A stretch of DNA of 64,000 nucleotides, taken from the NCBI GenBank assembly GCA_021775095.1, contig JAJFII010000027.1:1-64000 (forward strand), in the 5' to 3' direction. Source of the DNA: Rhodospirillales bacterium (lineage in GTDB: Bacteria > Pseudomonadota > Alphaproteobacteria > Rhodospirillales > Casp-alpha2). Both the position numbers and the translations under genes were made by a program. Below are positions 54,566-64,000 of the stretch, in pieces. How positions within the stretch are numbered: the stretch's first letter is position 1; every line of letters starts with the position of its first letter. Under the pieces are notes generated by a model. That model did not search any database. It was given only the letters and a program-made list of their open reading frames with translations, and had not been told where the DNA came from.

Positions 54566-56280
54566 TCGCCGGAAGGGGCAGGGAACCAGAGGGAAACCGT
54601 CGTCCCCTTGGTGACAATGCTACTGATTTCCAGGCGACCTCCGTGCTGCTCCATCAACGACTTGCACAGTGACAAACCAAGGCCGGTGCCTTCATGGCCC
54701 CGGGTCATAATATCATCGACCTGGCCAAAGGGTTCGAGGACGCGAGAAATATCTTTTTCCGCAATGCCAATCCCCGTATCGCCGATTGTGAAGATTATAC
54801 TACTGTCGGTATTTTGCTGACCATCGATCCATATCTCGCCACCGTCGGGGGTGAATTTGACCGCGTTGGAAAATAAATTGATGACGATTTGTTTGATCCG
54901 CAATTCGTCGGCCCATATGGATGGAAAATCGTCGGGAAGGCGAATGGATAGTTTCAAATTACGTGAACGAACGGGCTCATTTAACAATGATTTACATACC
55001 CGGGCGACACCCGCCATATCAACGTCCGAAAATTCGAGGATCAATTCACCGGCTTCGATTTTCGAGACATCTAAAATGTCGCCAATCACGTTCAATAAAT
55101 GGGAGCTTGAATCATGAATATCGGCAGAATATTCCAGGTACTTGGCGACCCCAATCGCACCGAACATTTGATCTCTCATTATTTTCGAGAAGCCAATGAT
55201 GGCATTTAACGGCGTCCGTAATTCGTGGCTCATGTTGGCCAAAAACTGACTTTTTGAGCGGCTGGCAAATTCCGCCATTTCCTTGGCCCTGTTCAGTTCC
55301 CGGGTCCGACCCTCGACGATGTGTTCGAGCCTGAAGTTCATTTCCATTAAGGATTTTTCGGCTTTTCTGCGTTCCGATATTTCCCGCTGCAATTCTGTGG
55401 TTCGTGCTTCTACCCGGCGCTCCAACTCATTGTTGACCTGTCGGAGTTTCTCCTGCGCGTCATTGCGCGCCGCCAGATGGCGGGCATTGGAATCCAAAAA
55501 ATCGTTTCCTGATTTTACCAGCAGACCCAATTCATCATCATCGTGGTTGGCGCTGATGTGAAATCGCGCTTTGCCGGGGTTCTCCGGATCGATGGTCCGA
55601 TAGGCGGAAATGATATTGAGAAGCGGTCTTGTCAGGACCATGTAAAAAATAAATATAAACAGAATAACTAAAATCATATTTCGAAAAATACCGGTTGCGA
55701 GAACAAACAAAGACCGTTCAAAAAACCCCGTTAGCGCCGCGTCGATGTCGACCAGGACGTGTAACTTACCAGGCGCAATATTGCGCACGCCGCTCGTTTC
55801 CAGAGTGATGTTGTAGGATTTTTCCTCACCTTTTATCGACCGGGTGATCCACCGTGTTTTACTTTCTCCCATCGGTCGTTTGCTATCGGCAAGAGAGACC
55901 CCAAGGTCATCGACGATACGCGCTTGCTTGATAAATTTGTATTCCATCAGCCCCTGAATGACTTCGTCCGCCAGATCCTCGTCCAGCAGGTGGACGGCGC
56001 GGGCCGCCGGCCGCTCAACAACAGACAGGATACGATTAAGCTCGGCATCCAGTTCCCGTCCCTGATTTGAAAAATCCAGATAGACCTGTATCGTACTCAG
56101 GGTCAACCCGAGCAGGAAGGCAACAACAACGCCGATCCGGGCGAGACGGAAGGAAATTCCCTTATGCATGCGCAGCCCGTTAATAGCGGTCTTGTTTATG
56201 GGATTTGGTCGATTGATATTTTCAGCTAGAGAATCCAGGCCATCTGATTTTGCGGAGTTCGGTTCATCGCCATCCGACAT
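54562..56280 (-). CDS. Membrane-bound sensor histidine kinase
   Basis: This 572-residue protein has a cytoplasmic N-terminal tail, a first helix at about 49-67, a periplasmic sensor region of about 120 residues, a second helix at about 197-216, a HAMP-like linker (217-268) and a coiled coil (270-340). The HisKA domain has the phosphorylatable His352 in [15 protein letters not shown]. The HATPase domain has [17 protein letters not shown] and GTGLGLSL. No response regulator is adjacent, so it is orphan or works with an unlinked partner. The signal is unknown. Confidence 0.88.
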   Translation of the reverse strand: MSDGDEPNSAKSDGLDSLAENINRPNPINKTAINGLRMHKGISFRLARIGVVVAFLLGLTLSTIQVYLDFSNQGRELDAELNRILSVVERPAARAVHLLDEDLADEVIQGLMEYKFIKQARIVDDLGVSLADSKRPMGESKTRWITRSIKGEEKSYNITLETSGVRNIAPGKLHVLVDIDAALTGFFERSLFVLATGIFRNMILVILFIFIFYMVLTRPLLNIISAYRTIDPENPGKARFHISANHDDDELGLLVKSGNDFLDSNARHLAARNDAQEKLRQVNNELERRVEARTTELQREISERRKAEKSLMEMNFRLEHIVEGRTRELNRAKEMAEFASRSKSQFLANMSHELRTPLNAIIGFSKIMRDQMFGAIGVAKYLEYSADIHDSSSHLLNVIGDILDVSKIEAGELILEFSDVDMAGVARVCKSLLNEPVRSRNLKLSIRLPDDFPSIWADELRIKQIVINLFSNAVKFTPDGGEIWIDGQQNTDSSIIFTIGDTGIGIAEKDISRVLEPFGQVDDIMTRGHEGTGLGLSLCKSLMEQHGGRLEISSIVTKGTTVSLWFPAPSGD

Positions 56281-56478
56281 TAAAGGCCCTCCAGGTGGCC
56301 ATATGGAATTCCTGCATATTCACTTAACGTGATTATGCAGCCCACCAGTTGCGCCCCCCGCAGTTGCATTACATACCTTTGCCAAAGGATCGACAACCCC
56401 TTGACGGCAGTTTTTTGGAAGGGATTTCATTTCGGCGGTTATCCAGAAATTCGCCGGTCAACCAACAGGTCGGGTCCG

Positions 56479-57180
56479 TCACGGGCGCGCAGCGAAGTTG
56501 ATGGCTGACAAAGCCTGTTCGAGATCATCGAAGTGATCTATGATTTGTTCCGCACCGAGCTCGCAGACGGGAATTCGGGTATATCCAAAAGACACGGCAA
56601 TAGATCGAACTGCCGCATTTATCGCCACGTATATGTCGTTCGGGCTGTCCCCCACCATAACGGCATGGAGTGGGTCAACGCCGAGAATATCGAGGGCCGC
56701 CAGCAGATGTCGGGCGTCCGGTTTTCTCACCCCGGCCAGTTGATCGCCGCCGACAACCGCCTTAAAGGTATCGCTAAGCTCAAAATGACGAAGAACCTGC
56801 AAAGTTGCAGCCTGGGGTTTGTTGGTGCAAATACCTAAGGGAATATTGCGTTTTTTTAACCGTGCCAGGACTTCGCGGACCCCTGGAAACAACACCGTTA
56901 AGTCCGTGGCATGTTGTTCATAATCGGCGGTAAACTGACCTATTCGGTGGCTGAGGGTCGAGCGGTCAGGGATGCCACCGGTTGCCTGGTAGCCCCGTTC
57001 AACAAGTTTAGGAACGCCGTCGCCGATCATTAAAATGACTTCCTGAAGATCCAAGGCGCGTCGATCGTCCGATGCCAACAGGCGGTTTAAGGCGGTATGG
57101 AGATCGGGCGCACTGTCAATCAATGTCCCATCCAAATCGAAGACAACGGCAGCCGGAAACGACGGTAATTTGCACTTCAT
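56479..57180 (-). CDS. gph: Phosphoglycolate phosphatase-like HAD hydrolase
   Basis: This 233-residue HAD-superfamily enzyme has motif I VVFDLDGTLIDSAPDL with the catalytic Asp pair. Motif II appears as GICTNKPQAA, and motif IV as MVGDSPNDIYVAINA. Gph removes phosphate from 2-phosphoglycolate, and its length and motifs match that family well, although other HAD phosphatases look similar. It is divergent from glmU. The preceding 198-bp spacer (56281-56478) holds no gene. Confidence 0.85.
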   Translation of the reverse strand: MKCKLPSFPAAVVFDLDGTLIDSAPDLHTALNRLLASDDRRALDLQEVILMIGDGVPKLVERGYQATGGIPDRSTLSHRIGQFTADYEQHATDLTVLFPGVREVLARLKKRNIPLGICTNKPQAATLQVLRHFELSDTFKAVVGGDQLAGVRKPDARHLLAALDILGVDPLHAVMVGDSPNDIYVAINAAVRSIAVSFGYTRIPVCELGAEQIIDHFDDLEQALSAINFAARP

Positions 57181-57294
57181 AAACCCATCCCTGTAAGAAT
57201 TCGAAACAATCTTTGACTTGGCCCGGAGTCGGGCCTATGGCAGTGTCCAGTTCAATTCAGAACTCATTCGTCCTGTTTAACCAAACCTTAGCCT

Positions 57295-58665
57295 ATGACC
57301 AAGATAAATCACCCCTTAACCGTTAGTGCCATCGTCCTCGCCGCTGGAAGGGGCACACGTATGCGGTCGCAGCGGGCAAAAGTTTTGCATAAAATTGCCG
57401 GATTGCCCTTGGTCAAACATGTCATTGGTGCCTTGGAGGGCGCTGACGTCACTGATATTACAGTGGTCGTCGGTCCCGATATGGAGGTCGTTGCGGACCT
57501 TGTCTCGCCGCACCCAACCGTTGAGCAAAGGACCCAATCTGGTACGGGAAATGCGGTCAAGGCCGCCCTCGGTCAGGTTGCCGACAGCAATGGCCATGTT
57601 CTGGTTCTGTTTGGCGCGGACCCGCTTATTCAACCGGATATCATTTGCCGGATGATCCGGCGCCGGGAGCAAAAAGATAATCCGGCAATTGTCGTTTTGG
57701 GCTACCGGATGGATCCTCCCGATGGATATGGGCGGCTGATTACCAATGCCAAGGATCAGCTTGAAGCGATTATCGAATCCAAGGAAGCCGACCCCGAAAC
57801 GCTGCAGATAAATTTGTGTAATTCGGGCATTATGGTGATCGACCGCGAGCTGATGCCTGGCCTTATTTCAAAGATCCGCAACGACAACACCAAGGGTGAA
57901 TTTTATTTAACGGATATTGTCGCCATTGCTCGAGCCGAAGGGCACCTTTGTGCCTATGTGGAAGGCGATGCCAATGATTTTATTGGCGTAGATTCCCGAG
58001 CGGATTTGGCCGACGCCGAAAGTGCCCTGCAAAACCGTTTGCGCCGAAACGCGCTCGAAAATGGTGCAACCCTGGTTGATCCAGACTCCGTGCATTTGTC
58101 TTTTGATACGGTGATTGGTGCCGATGTGGTGATTGAACCCCATGTGGTCATTGGCCCTGGAGTGACACTTGAAGCCGGGGCATTGATTCGCAGTTTTTCA
58201 CACCTGGAAGGCTGTCATGTTGCCGGCGGTGCAGTTGTTGGCCCCTATGCACGCCTGCGCCCAGGGGCGCGGATAGGCGACGGGGCAAAGATCGGCAATT
58301 TTGTCGAAATCAAAAACGCCACCTTCGAGCCGGGCGCTAAGGCCAGCCATTTATCCTATATTGGTGATGCCCGTGTTGGTGCCGGTGCCAATATTGGTGC
58401 CGGTACCATTACCTGTAACTACGATGGATACAACAAATCCCGTACGGATATTGGTGATGGTGCTTTTATTGGCTCCAATTCGGCTTTGATTGCACCGGTA
58501 ACGATTGGCGATGGTGCGATTGTTGGTGCCGGCAGCACGATTTCAAAAAATGTGCCCGACAATGCCCTTGCCCTGACCCGCGCCAAAGCAAAGGTTATGG
58601 ACGGTTACGCAATCACCTTTCGCAAAGAAAAATCGAAACAAAAAAAGCGCCCTCCGCGCAAATAA
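57295..58665 (+). CDS. glmU: Bifunctional GlcNAc-1-phosphate uridyltransferase/GlcN-1-phosphate acetyltransferase
   Basis: GlmU makes UDP-GlcNAc for peptidoglycan and LPS. The N-terminal pyrophosphorylase domain starts with VLAAGRGTRM, and the C-terminal left-handed beta-helix acetyltransferase shows many GxxxxG repeats and GAGTITCNYDGYNKSRTDIGDGAFIGSN. The length of 456 residues is standard. It precedes glmS by 24 bases, forming the usual glmU-glmS unit. Confidence 0.96.
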   Translation: MTKINHPLTVSAIVLAAGRGTRMRSQRAKVLHKIAGLPLVKHVIGALEGADVTDITVVVGPDMEVVADLVSPHPTVEQRTQSGTGNAVKAALGQVADSNGHVLVLFGADPLIQPDIICRMIRRREQKDNPAIVVLGYRMDPPDGYGRLITNAKDQLEAIIESKEADPETLQINLCNSGIMVIDRELMPGLISKIRNDNTKGEFYLTDIVAIARAEGHLCAYVEGDANDFIGVDSRADLADAESALQNRLRRNALENGATLVDPDSVHLSFDTVIGADVVIEPHVVIGPGVTLEAGALIRSFSHLEGCHVAGGAVVGPYARLRPGARIGDGAKIGNFVEIKNATFEPGAKASHLSYIGDARVGAGANIGAGTITCNYDGYNKSRTDIGDGAFIGSNSALIAPVTIGDGAIVGAGSTISKNVPDNALALTRAKAKVMDGYAITFRKEKSKQKKRPPRK

Positions 58666-58689
58666 AGACTGACGTTAAGGAACCCGAAC

Positions 58690-60513
58690 ATGTGCGGTAT
58701 CATAGGTATTATCGGCAAACAAAATGCTGCCAATGGACTTTTGGAAGGCCTGAAACGACTGGAGTATCGCGGTTATGATTCGGCCGGGATTGCGACCCTG
58801 TACAATGGCCAGATTGAACGCCGTCGGACAGAAGGCAAAATACAGCAGTTACAAAAACGCATTGAGGAATTTCCAATCCTGGGACGTACGGGTATTGGCC
58901 ACACCCGTTGGGCGACCCATGGCGCACCCAACGAGACCAATGCCCATCCGCACGCAACCGAGCGTGTTGCCGTCGTACACAATGGCATCATTGAAAACTT
59001 TCAGGAACTGCGCAGCGAAATCTTGGCCTCGCCCTGTCAATTGGCATCGGAAACCGACACCGAGATCATCGTGCATATGATTGATCAACGCTTGCGACAA
59101 GGGATGACGCCTGCCCATGCAACCCGCCAGGTGCTAAAGCGGCTACGGGGGGCATTTTCCCTAGGCCTTATATTTTCCGGTGAAGAAAACCTGATGATTG
59201 CGGCGCGTCAGGGCAGCCCTCTGGCAATCGGTATTGGTGACGGCGAGAGTTATTTGGGCTCCGATGCCTTTGCCCTCGCGCCCCTCACCCAACGCATTAT
59301 TTATTTGGAGGATGGCGATTGGGCCATCCTGACGGCTGACGGGGTGCAAATATTTGACGCCAATGATACAGAAGTTCAACGGGAAATAAAAACCAGCACC
59401 TTGTCGGGAGCCGGATTCGGTAAAGGCGGGTATCGCCATTTCATGCTGAAGGAAATCTTTGAACAACCGCAAGCCATCGGTGACACCTTACAAGCTTTTG
59501 TCAATCCAGCATCACGCAGTGTCAATTTGCCGCCTCTTAATTTCGAGTTATCGTCGCTTAAAAAAATTACCTTGATCGCCTGCGGCACCTCCTATTATGC
59601 CTGTTTAATTGCCAAATATTGGTTTGAGAAGATTGCCCGTATTGCCGTTGACGTCGATATCGCTTCTGAATTCAGATACCGTGAAGCACCAATGGAAACC
59701 GGTGGTGCTGCCCTGTTTATTTCCCAGTCCGGCGAAACCATCGATACCCTGGCTGCCCTGCGGTATGCGAGGACGCAAAAACAACATATCCTGGCGGTTG
59801 TCAACGCCCCGGAAAGCGCCATTGCGCGGGAGTCGGATGTTGTTTTTCACACCAACGCGGGGCCGGAAATTGGCGTCGCATCGACCAAGGCCTTTACCAC
59901 CCAGTTAACGGTTTTGGCCTGTTTGTGTATTGCCCTGGCCAGATCCCGCAAGGAGATTTCCAACGCCGAACAGGCGCGGCTGGTCTATGCCTTGACCGAA
60001 GTCCCGGCGCGGGCTGCAGAAATTTTGAACCACGACGATCGCATCAAAGAAATTGCCCACAGCATTTCGGAATCCCGTGATGCCTTGTATCTGGGACGGG
60101 GCACCAGTTATCCCATCGCCATGGAAGGCGCCCTAAAACTTAAGGAGATCTCCTACATTCACGCGGAGGGATACGCCGCCGGGGAAATGAAACATGGACC
60201 AATTGCCCTTATCGACGAAGATATGCCGGTCATCGTCATCGCACCGACCGACGATCTGTTGGATAAAACCATTTCGAACGTCGAGCAGGTCATGGCCAGG
60301 GGGGGGCGGCTGATCTTTATTTCCGATAAAAACGGTGTTTCCCGTATCGATGACATTCACGCCCAAACCATCTCACTTCCCGCCGTCGACGCCTTTGTGG
60401 CACCTTTGCTTTACGCAATTCCGGTACAATTGCTAGCTTATCATGTCGCCGTCATCAAAGGCACGGATGTCGATCAACCCAGGAATTTAGCAAAGAGTGT
60501 AACGGTGGAGTAA
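58690..60513 (+). CDS. glmS: Glutamine--fructose-6-phosphate aminotransferase (isomerizing)
   Basis: GlmS makes glucosamine-6-phosphate from fructose-6-phosphate and glutamine. It starts MCGIIGIIG, where Cys becomes the N-terminal nucleophile of the glutaminase domain. Two SIS isomerase domains follow (CGTSYYACLIAKYWFEKIA, SQSGETIDTLAALRYA) and the C-terminus ends DVDQPRNLAKSVTVE, as expected. The length of 607 residues is normal. No ribozyme-like leader is expected or seen in this clade. Confidence 0.97.
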   Translation: MCGIIGIIGKQNAANGLLEGLKRLEYRGYDSAGIATLYNGQIERRRTEGKIQQLQKRIEEFPILGRTGIGHTRWATHGAPNETNAHPHATERVAVVHNGIIENFQELRSEILASPCQLASETDTEIIVHMIDQRLRQGMTPAHATRQVLKRLRGAFSLGLIFSGEENLMIAARQGSPLAIGIGDGESYLGSDAFALAPLTQRIIYLEDGDWAILTADGVQIFDANDTEVQREIKTSTLSGAGFGKGGYRHFMLKEIFEQPQAIGDTLQAFVNPASRSVNLPPLNFELSSLKKITLIACGTSYYACLIAKYWFEKIARIAVDVDIASEFRYREAPMETGGAALFISQSGETIDTLAALRYARTQKQHILAVVNAPESAIARESDVVFHTNAGPEIGVASTKAFTTQLTVLACLCIALARSRKEISNAEQARLVYALTEVPARAAEILNHDDRIKEIAHSISESRDALYLGRGTSYPIAMEGALKLKEISYIHAEGYAAGEMKHGPIALIDEDMPVIVIAPTDDLLDKTISNVEQVMARGGRLIFISDKNGVSRIDDIHAQTISLPAVDAFVAPLLYAIPVQLLAYHVAVIKGTDVDQPRNLAKSVTVE

Positions 60514-60859
60514 CCGCCAGATGGGATGTCGGCTGATTTTTAGCGGTTTGGCATTTCCAACAGTTAATTTATGATTATGAAATATGGGATCTTTCGCACG
60601 AACCGGTAAATCCTGTCGTTTCGATTTTTCATTCTGCCGGATTGGCCTATATTAATTTCATTAAGTACTTGTTCCTATCTCATCTTGTCTATGCGTCATC
60701 CACGGCCATTACCGTGACAGGCCCTGTGATCTTGTGATCCGTTGGGTTCTTCGATAAAATGCCGTCGCTGTTAAACATCCGGGAACCGATGGTCACCCGT
60801 GGGATTTAAATTTGGATCGGTGGTTCCGCGACAACAACCGACAAGCGTAGGAATAACTT
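60514..60859. other. Gene-free region between glmS and the radical SAM gene
   Basis: This 346-bp A+T-rich spacer has no convincing gene, and no terminator with a U-run follows glmS. It should hold the promoter of the radical SAM gene. A palindromic GGCCATTACCGTGACAGGCC-like segment at about 60703-60723 is the only dyad noted. Confidence 0.45.
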
Positions 60860-62755
60860 ATGAAAACCTTACTTGTTACAACTCCTATCCGTCCCATTCC
60901 TACGACTTATCCGCCATTCGGATGCCTTTCAATCATTAATTATGCCCGTGAAATTGGTGGCGAAGAAATAGAATTTTATAATATCGATGGTATGCGTCCG
61001 AGTTATGAAGAGGCTCTTGAGTATATTATTGCTGCGAAACCAAACTTATTTGGAATTAGTGCCGTTGTGTCAACGGCCTATGCCTATACCAAAAAATTGT
61101 CCATAGATGTGAAGAAGGCGCTCCCAGACTGCATTATTGTTGTCGGTGGAAATATGGGAGCAAGTGCGGATATCTTGTTGAATTGCGCTGCCGTCGACAT
61201 GGTTGTGCTGGGAGAAGGCGAAAAAGTTTTCTTGAACATTATCAAAAGAGCCAAGGAAACCAACCGTGTTCTCGACTTTCAGGATATTCCAGGTCTCGCA
61301 CTGCTTGGTTCAGACGGAAAAATGATAAATTCCGGTTATGAAACCCAGTTACCAAAAGAAGCCGTTTATGATATTGACTGGGGTGATCTAGAGAGCTCTT
61401 CAGATTTGGAAATGTTCATATTCAGCCCTTTTGATAACGCAGGTAATGTTACCATGCCCGCCTTTAAACATGATGAACGTACCCATCAGCCACATCGCCG
61501 ACAAAAAAAAGTTGCCACGTTAGTGACGTCGAAGGGATGTGTAGCAAAGTGCACTTTCTGCCATCGTTGGGATAAGGGGATTCGATATGTGCCTCCTAAA
61601 ATTATGGCAAATAGAATCGAAGAATTGATAAGTAAATTTAATGTTGGTTTTTTGGAGTTTGGCGACGAAAATTTTGGTACCGATAAACGCTGGCTTAAGG
61701 AGTTTTGTGAACTTATTAAACCTATGGATTTATTGTTCAGAGTTGGAGGAATGCGGGTCAACTGTGTAACTCCTGAATATATAGAAATGATGCGGGATGC
61801 GGGAGCGACCAACCTCACCTATGGCATGGAAACGGGCAGTCCGAGAATGCTGGAAGTTATGGAGAAAAAAACCAAGATTGAGGACAACCGAAACGCCGTA
61901 AAATGGACGCTCGATGCCGGGTTGCCGCAGGTTGTACAATTGGTCATCGGGATGCCGGGCGAAACTCCCGAAACAATTGCAGAGACAATTGATTTTTGCA
62001 TTTATGCGCAGACGATGAAACCGAGTCAAAATCCCAATGACCTGAGTATCAATTATGCTCAGGCTCTACCTGGCACCCCACTTTACGAATATGGCCGGTA
62101 CCGCAAATTAATTGGACGAAGCATCGAAGATGAAGAAAAATACTTGCTTAGAATTTCAGATAAAGACGCGCATGACGAATTTACGAATCTCAACTTTACA
62201 AATTATCCGGACATCGAATGCCAAATTTGGCGACCTTTGATAACGATTAGTGTCAATTATGCATTTGTAAAAAAATGGGGTCTTAGTCAATACTATAATA
62301 TCCTGTTAAATGATGCCCAATATTTCAAAAACAAGCGTGCGGATACGGGTTATTATGCCAATCCGAAACGCCTTGTTGATATGAGCATGACCACGGATTC
62401 GATAAATGATGTCCGCAAAATTTACGAGTTGGACAAAACCAATAGTCAAACTCCCCCCTCACTTTTCAGTTTGATTAGAGGCGGAAAGTTTGGCCTCGCC
62501 ATGATCTGCTATCCGGTTCTATTCTATCGGCTTCGACATTTTCTTGTTTTCATGGTCATGGCAAAAAACCTAAAAAGCATTAAGCCTCAGATTGTTTTAA
62601 AACAATTTATCGATTATGCGTTTGGGCGAGTTTTGCCGAAAATTGGCGCCGCAAAACGTTTCAGCCATATATCGCTACGAAAAATCATGCAGAACGAAGT
62701 CAAAGATGCCATGCAGACTCCGGAGGCCATGATACCGCTGCGAAAAGGGCGGTAG
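60860..62755 (+). CDS. Cobalamin-binding-type radical SAM protein
   Basis: This 631-residue protein has an N-terminal B12-binding-like Rossmann segment at residues about 15-135 (YPPFGCLSIINYARE, ...VVGGNMGASADILL, VVLGEGEKVF). The radical SAM core carries GCVAKCTFCHR, whose Cys227/Cys231/Cys234 hold the [4Fe-4S] cluster. It continues through GGMRVNCVTPEYIEMM and GMETGSPRMLEVMEKKT. This arrangement is that of BchE/methyltransferase-like class B enzymes. The His used for base-off B12 binding is not obvious, so B12 may not be bound. The last ~150 residues are basic with a hydrophobic stretch and unlike anything I know. The gene is visibly A+T-richer than glmS, with many AAT/ATT/TAT codons, suggesting horizontal acquisition. 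The substrate is unknown. Confidence 0.8.
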   Translation: MKTLLVTTPIRPIPTTYPPFGCLSIINYAREIGGEEIEFYNIDGMRPSYEEALEYIIAAKPNLFGISAVVSTAYAYTKKLSIDVKKALPDCIIVVGGNMGASADILLNCAAVDMVVLGEGEKVFLNIIKRAKETNRVLDFQDIPGLALLGSDGKMINSGYETQLPKEAVYDIDWGDLESSSDLEMFIFSPFDNAGNVTMPAFKHDERTHQPHRRQKKVATLVTSKGCVAKCTFCHRWDKGIRYVPPKIMANRIEELISKFNVGFLEFGDENFGTDKRWLKEFCELIKPMDLLFRVGGMRVNCVTPEYIEMMRDAGATNLTYGMETGSPRMLEVMEKKTKIEDNRNAVKWTLDAGLPQVVQLVIGMPGETPETIAETIDFCIYAQTMKPSQNPNDLSINYAQALPGTPLYEYGRYRKLIGRSIEDEEKYLLRISDKDAHDEFTNLNFTNYPDIECQIWRPLITISVNYAFVKKWGLSQYYNILLNDAQYFKNKRADTGYYANPKRLVDMSMTTDSINDVRKIYELDKTNSQTPPSLFSLIRGGKFGLAMICYPVLFYRLRHFLVFMVMAKNLKSIKPQIVLKQFIDYAFGRVLPKIGAAKRFSHISLRKIMQNEVKDAMQTPEAMIPLRKGR

Positions 62756-63098
62756 GAACCCTGGGGGAAATATCCTGGTAAAGGTGCAAAAATGAACGCT
62801 TTTAAACGGCGTTATAGCCGGAAATAATATTTTACGCCATCCATATCAACCCTGCCGCAGTCAATCTCCCTAATCGGGTTACAACCACGATTAACTCAGA
62901 AGGCACCTTACTGGCAACAAAGGGGAGTGTTCCGCACGGAGGATAAAAATTACTGGACCCTATCAGATTTTGGGTTGTCCGCCCGCCCTATGGTATTACC
63001 CTCCTACGGCCAATTGTCACTTCAGTGAGTTGCAATAAAGCCGCGTTTTGCTATTAAGGCATCAGCTTTAAAAATGTTTTTAAGAGTAGGAACATACA
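62756..63098. other. Gene-free region before the TPR gene
   Basis: This 343-bp spacer has no convincing gene. An 11-codon frame near 62792 is discounted. Simple T-rich runs and TTGTCA (about 63016) are possible promoter pieces for the TPR gene, without a clear matching -10 box. An AGTAGGAAC site lies just before the start at 63099. Confidence 0.4.
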
Positions 63099-64000
63099 AT
63101 GGATCTTGAGCAAGCTCGGGCCGAGCGTAAGGCACGCCGTGAACAAAAGCGGCAAAAACGGGGAGGAAAGCAGGAGCTGATCACGGTTCTGAAAAAAGCC
63201 TATGGCCATCACCAGGCAAACCAATTTACCGCAGCGATCCCGTTCTACGAAAAAGCTGTGGAGATGGATGCCAACAACTCAGATTTACACAATAATTATG
63301 GCCTTACCCTAAAAGAGTTGGACCGTTGGGACGAAGCCATCTCCCAGTATCGACAAGCGGTCGCCATCGATCCGACAAACGCTGCCGCCTATAATAATTT
63401 GGGCAACGCCTTGGGCCATTTCGGACGTAACCATGAAGCCGTTAAAGCCTACAAAAGTGCCGTCGCCCTAAAACCGGATTTTGACCAGTTTCTGAGTAAT
63501 TTGGGGGTCGGTTACCGGGTCATCGCAAAATTTGCAGAAGCCGAGCAGGTTTTTAATAAAATATTGAAACTCAACCCGAATTTTGGTTCGGCCTATAGCA
63601 ATCTGGCAACGGCGCAGAATGCCCTGGGCAATCGGCAGGAGGCATTGGCCAATTTCACCAAACGGTTTTACCTGGAGCGCGGCGAAAAACCCCTATTGCC
63701 AAATCACAAATCCTTTTTGACGACCAGCAAAGCCAAGATCGATCACGATATCGAACAGTTTCAGCACCTTCATGCCATCGGGAACCGGGACCGACCTTTC
63801 GACCAAATGGCGGAACTTTATGAATCAGTGCGCAATGAAACCCGTTGGCCTACCGGTGATGAGCCCCTGGTTGCCTTATCTCCAGATCACCTTAAACGCA
63901 TTGGTGCGTCCTATAACAGGGCGTTCTATGTGAGCCAGGCACCGGCACTGGAAAGCTCGGCAATCAACGCAGATCTGGATACCGATGCCATCACTAAGGC
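63099..64000 (+). CDS. TPR-repeat protein (cut off by window end)
   Basis: This gene runs off the right edge; about 300 codons are visible. It starts MDLEQARAERKARREQKR, a highly charged basic N-terminus, then has at least four TPR units at residues about 35-190 (AAIPFYEKAVEMDANNSDLHNNYGLTLKEL...). After the repeats the style changes (FLTTSKAKIDHDIEQFQHLHAIG, RAFYVSQAPALESSAINADLD). That second half resembles, as far as I recall, bacterial TPR proteins that end in a 2-oxoglutarate/Fe(II) oxygenase-like domain, but the diagnostic residues lie beyond the window. It shares its direction with the radical SAM gene. Confidence 0.75.
   Translation, partial: MDLEQARAERKARREQKRQKRGGKQELITVLKKAYGHHQANQFTAAIPFYEKAVEMDANNSDLHNNYGLTLKELDRWDEAISQYRQAVAIDPTNAAAYNNLGNALGHFGRNHEAVKAYKSAVALKPDFDQFLSNLGVGYRVIAKFAEAEQVFNKILKLNPNFGSAYSNLATAQNALGNRQEALANFTKRFYLERGEKPLLPNHKSFLTTSKAKIDHDIEQFQHLHAIGNRDRPFDQMAELYESVRNETRWPTGDEPLVALSPDHLKRIGASYNRAFYVSQAPALESSAINADLDTDAITK

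Noticed and set aside
60514-60859. Hidden tRNA or riboswitch in the gap after glmS
   Set aside because: No cloverleaf or glmS-ribozyme-like core is visible, and such a ribozyme would lie upstream of glmS, in Gram-positives.

Overview
The window looks like a chromosomal segment of an alphaproteobacterium, most likely a Rhodospirillales-type heterotroph. The support is the gene complement: an Lrp regulator, trxB and LysR block; a Suv3-like helicase overlapping an S4 RNA-binding protein gene; a complete System I cytochrome c maturation operon with a separate ccmI; and the general codon style. Base composition is moderate, with more A+T-rich stretches at about 1-8.4 kb and at 60.8-62.8 kb. I see no rRNA, tRNA or CRISPR array.

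Layout. (1) 0.5-10.1 kb: an import and catabolic unit. It holds a family 5 (peptide/opine-type) ABC transporter, a cytoplasmic C45-type N-terminal-nucleophile acyltransferase/amidohydrolase, a sigma-54 activator with no sensory domain, an AtuA-like DUF1446 protein and a DUF4387 protein. Two strong -24/-12 promoters, one before the transporter and one before the AtuA-like gene, make it look like a self-contained sigma-54 regulon. (2) 10.1-11.6 kb: an IS5-type insertion sequence with near-perfect ends and no visible target duplication. (3) 11.6-24.5 kb: mostly minus-strand genes. Two different TPR/GT41 (O-GlcNAc-transferase-like) proteins flank a candidate sRNA, a LysR regulator, thioredoxin reductase, a divergent Lrp regulator, an SGNH hydrolase, an unknown 377-residue protein, and the S4 protein/helicase pair. 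(4) 24.6-35.2 kb: htpG, an exported fusion of a degenerate dienelactone-hydrolase domain with a di-heme cytochrome region, a DUF1223 protein, aconitase A, and a glutamate-synthase-like flavoprotein carrying two CDGSH iron-sulfur domains. A long inverted repeat lies between the last two genes. (5) 35.5-43.9 kb: a branched-chain-type ABC importer bracketed by two acyl-CoA ligases (FadD-like and PaaK-like), probably for uptake and CoA activation of an organic acid. (6) 43.9-44.7 kb: a candidate sRNA with a C-rich hairpin array and terminator, and a small protein divergent from a GcvA-like regulator. (7) 45.8-52.8 kb: ccmABCDEFGHI. (8) 52.9-60.5 kb: housekeeping genes pgk, gph, glmU and glmS plus an orphan histidine kinase. 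(9) 60.9-64 kb: an A+T-rich cobalamin-binding-type radical SAM gene and a TPR protein cut by the window end.

How the parts fit. The two importers each sit beside enzymes that would act on the imported substrate (acyl-amide processing in unit 1, CoA thioesterification in unit 5). The ccm operon would supply the heme attachment needed by the exported CxxCH protein at 26.8 kb. The glmU/glmS pair makes UDP-GlcNAc, a plausible donor for GT41 enzymes, although these bacterial members' donors are unknown. The least described items are the sigma-54 unit, the two C-rich-loop sRNA candidates, the hydrolase-cytochrome fusion and the radical SAM/TPR pair.
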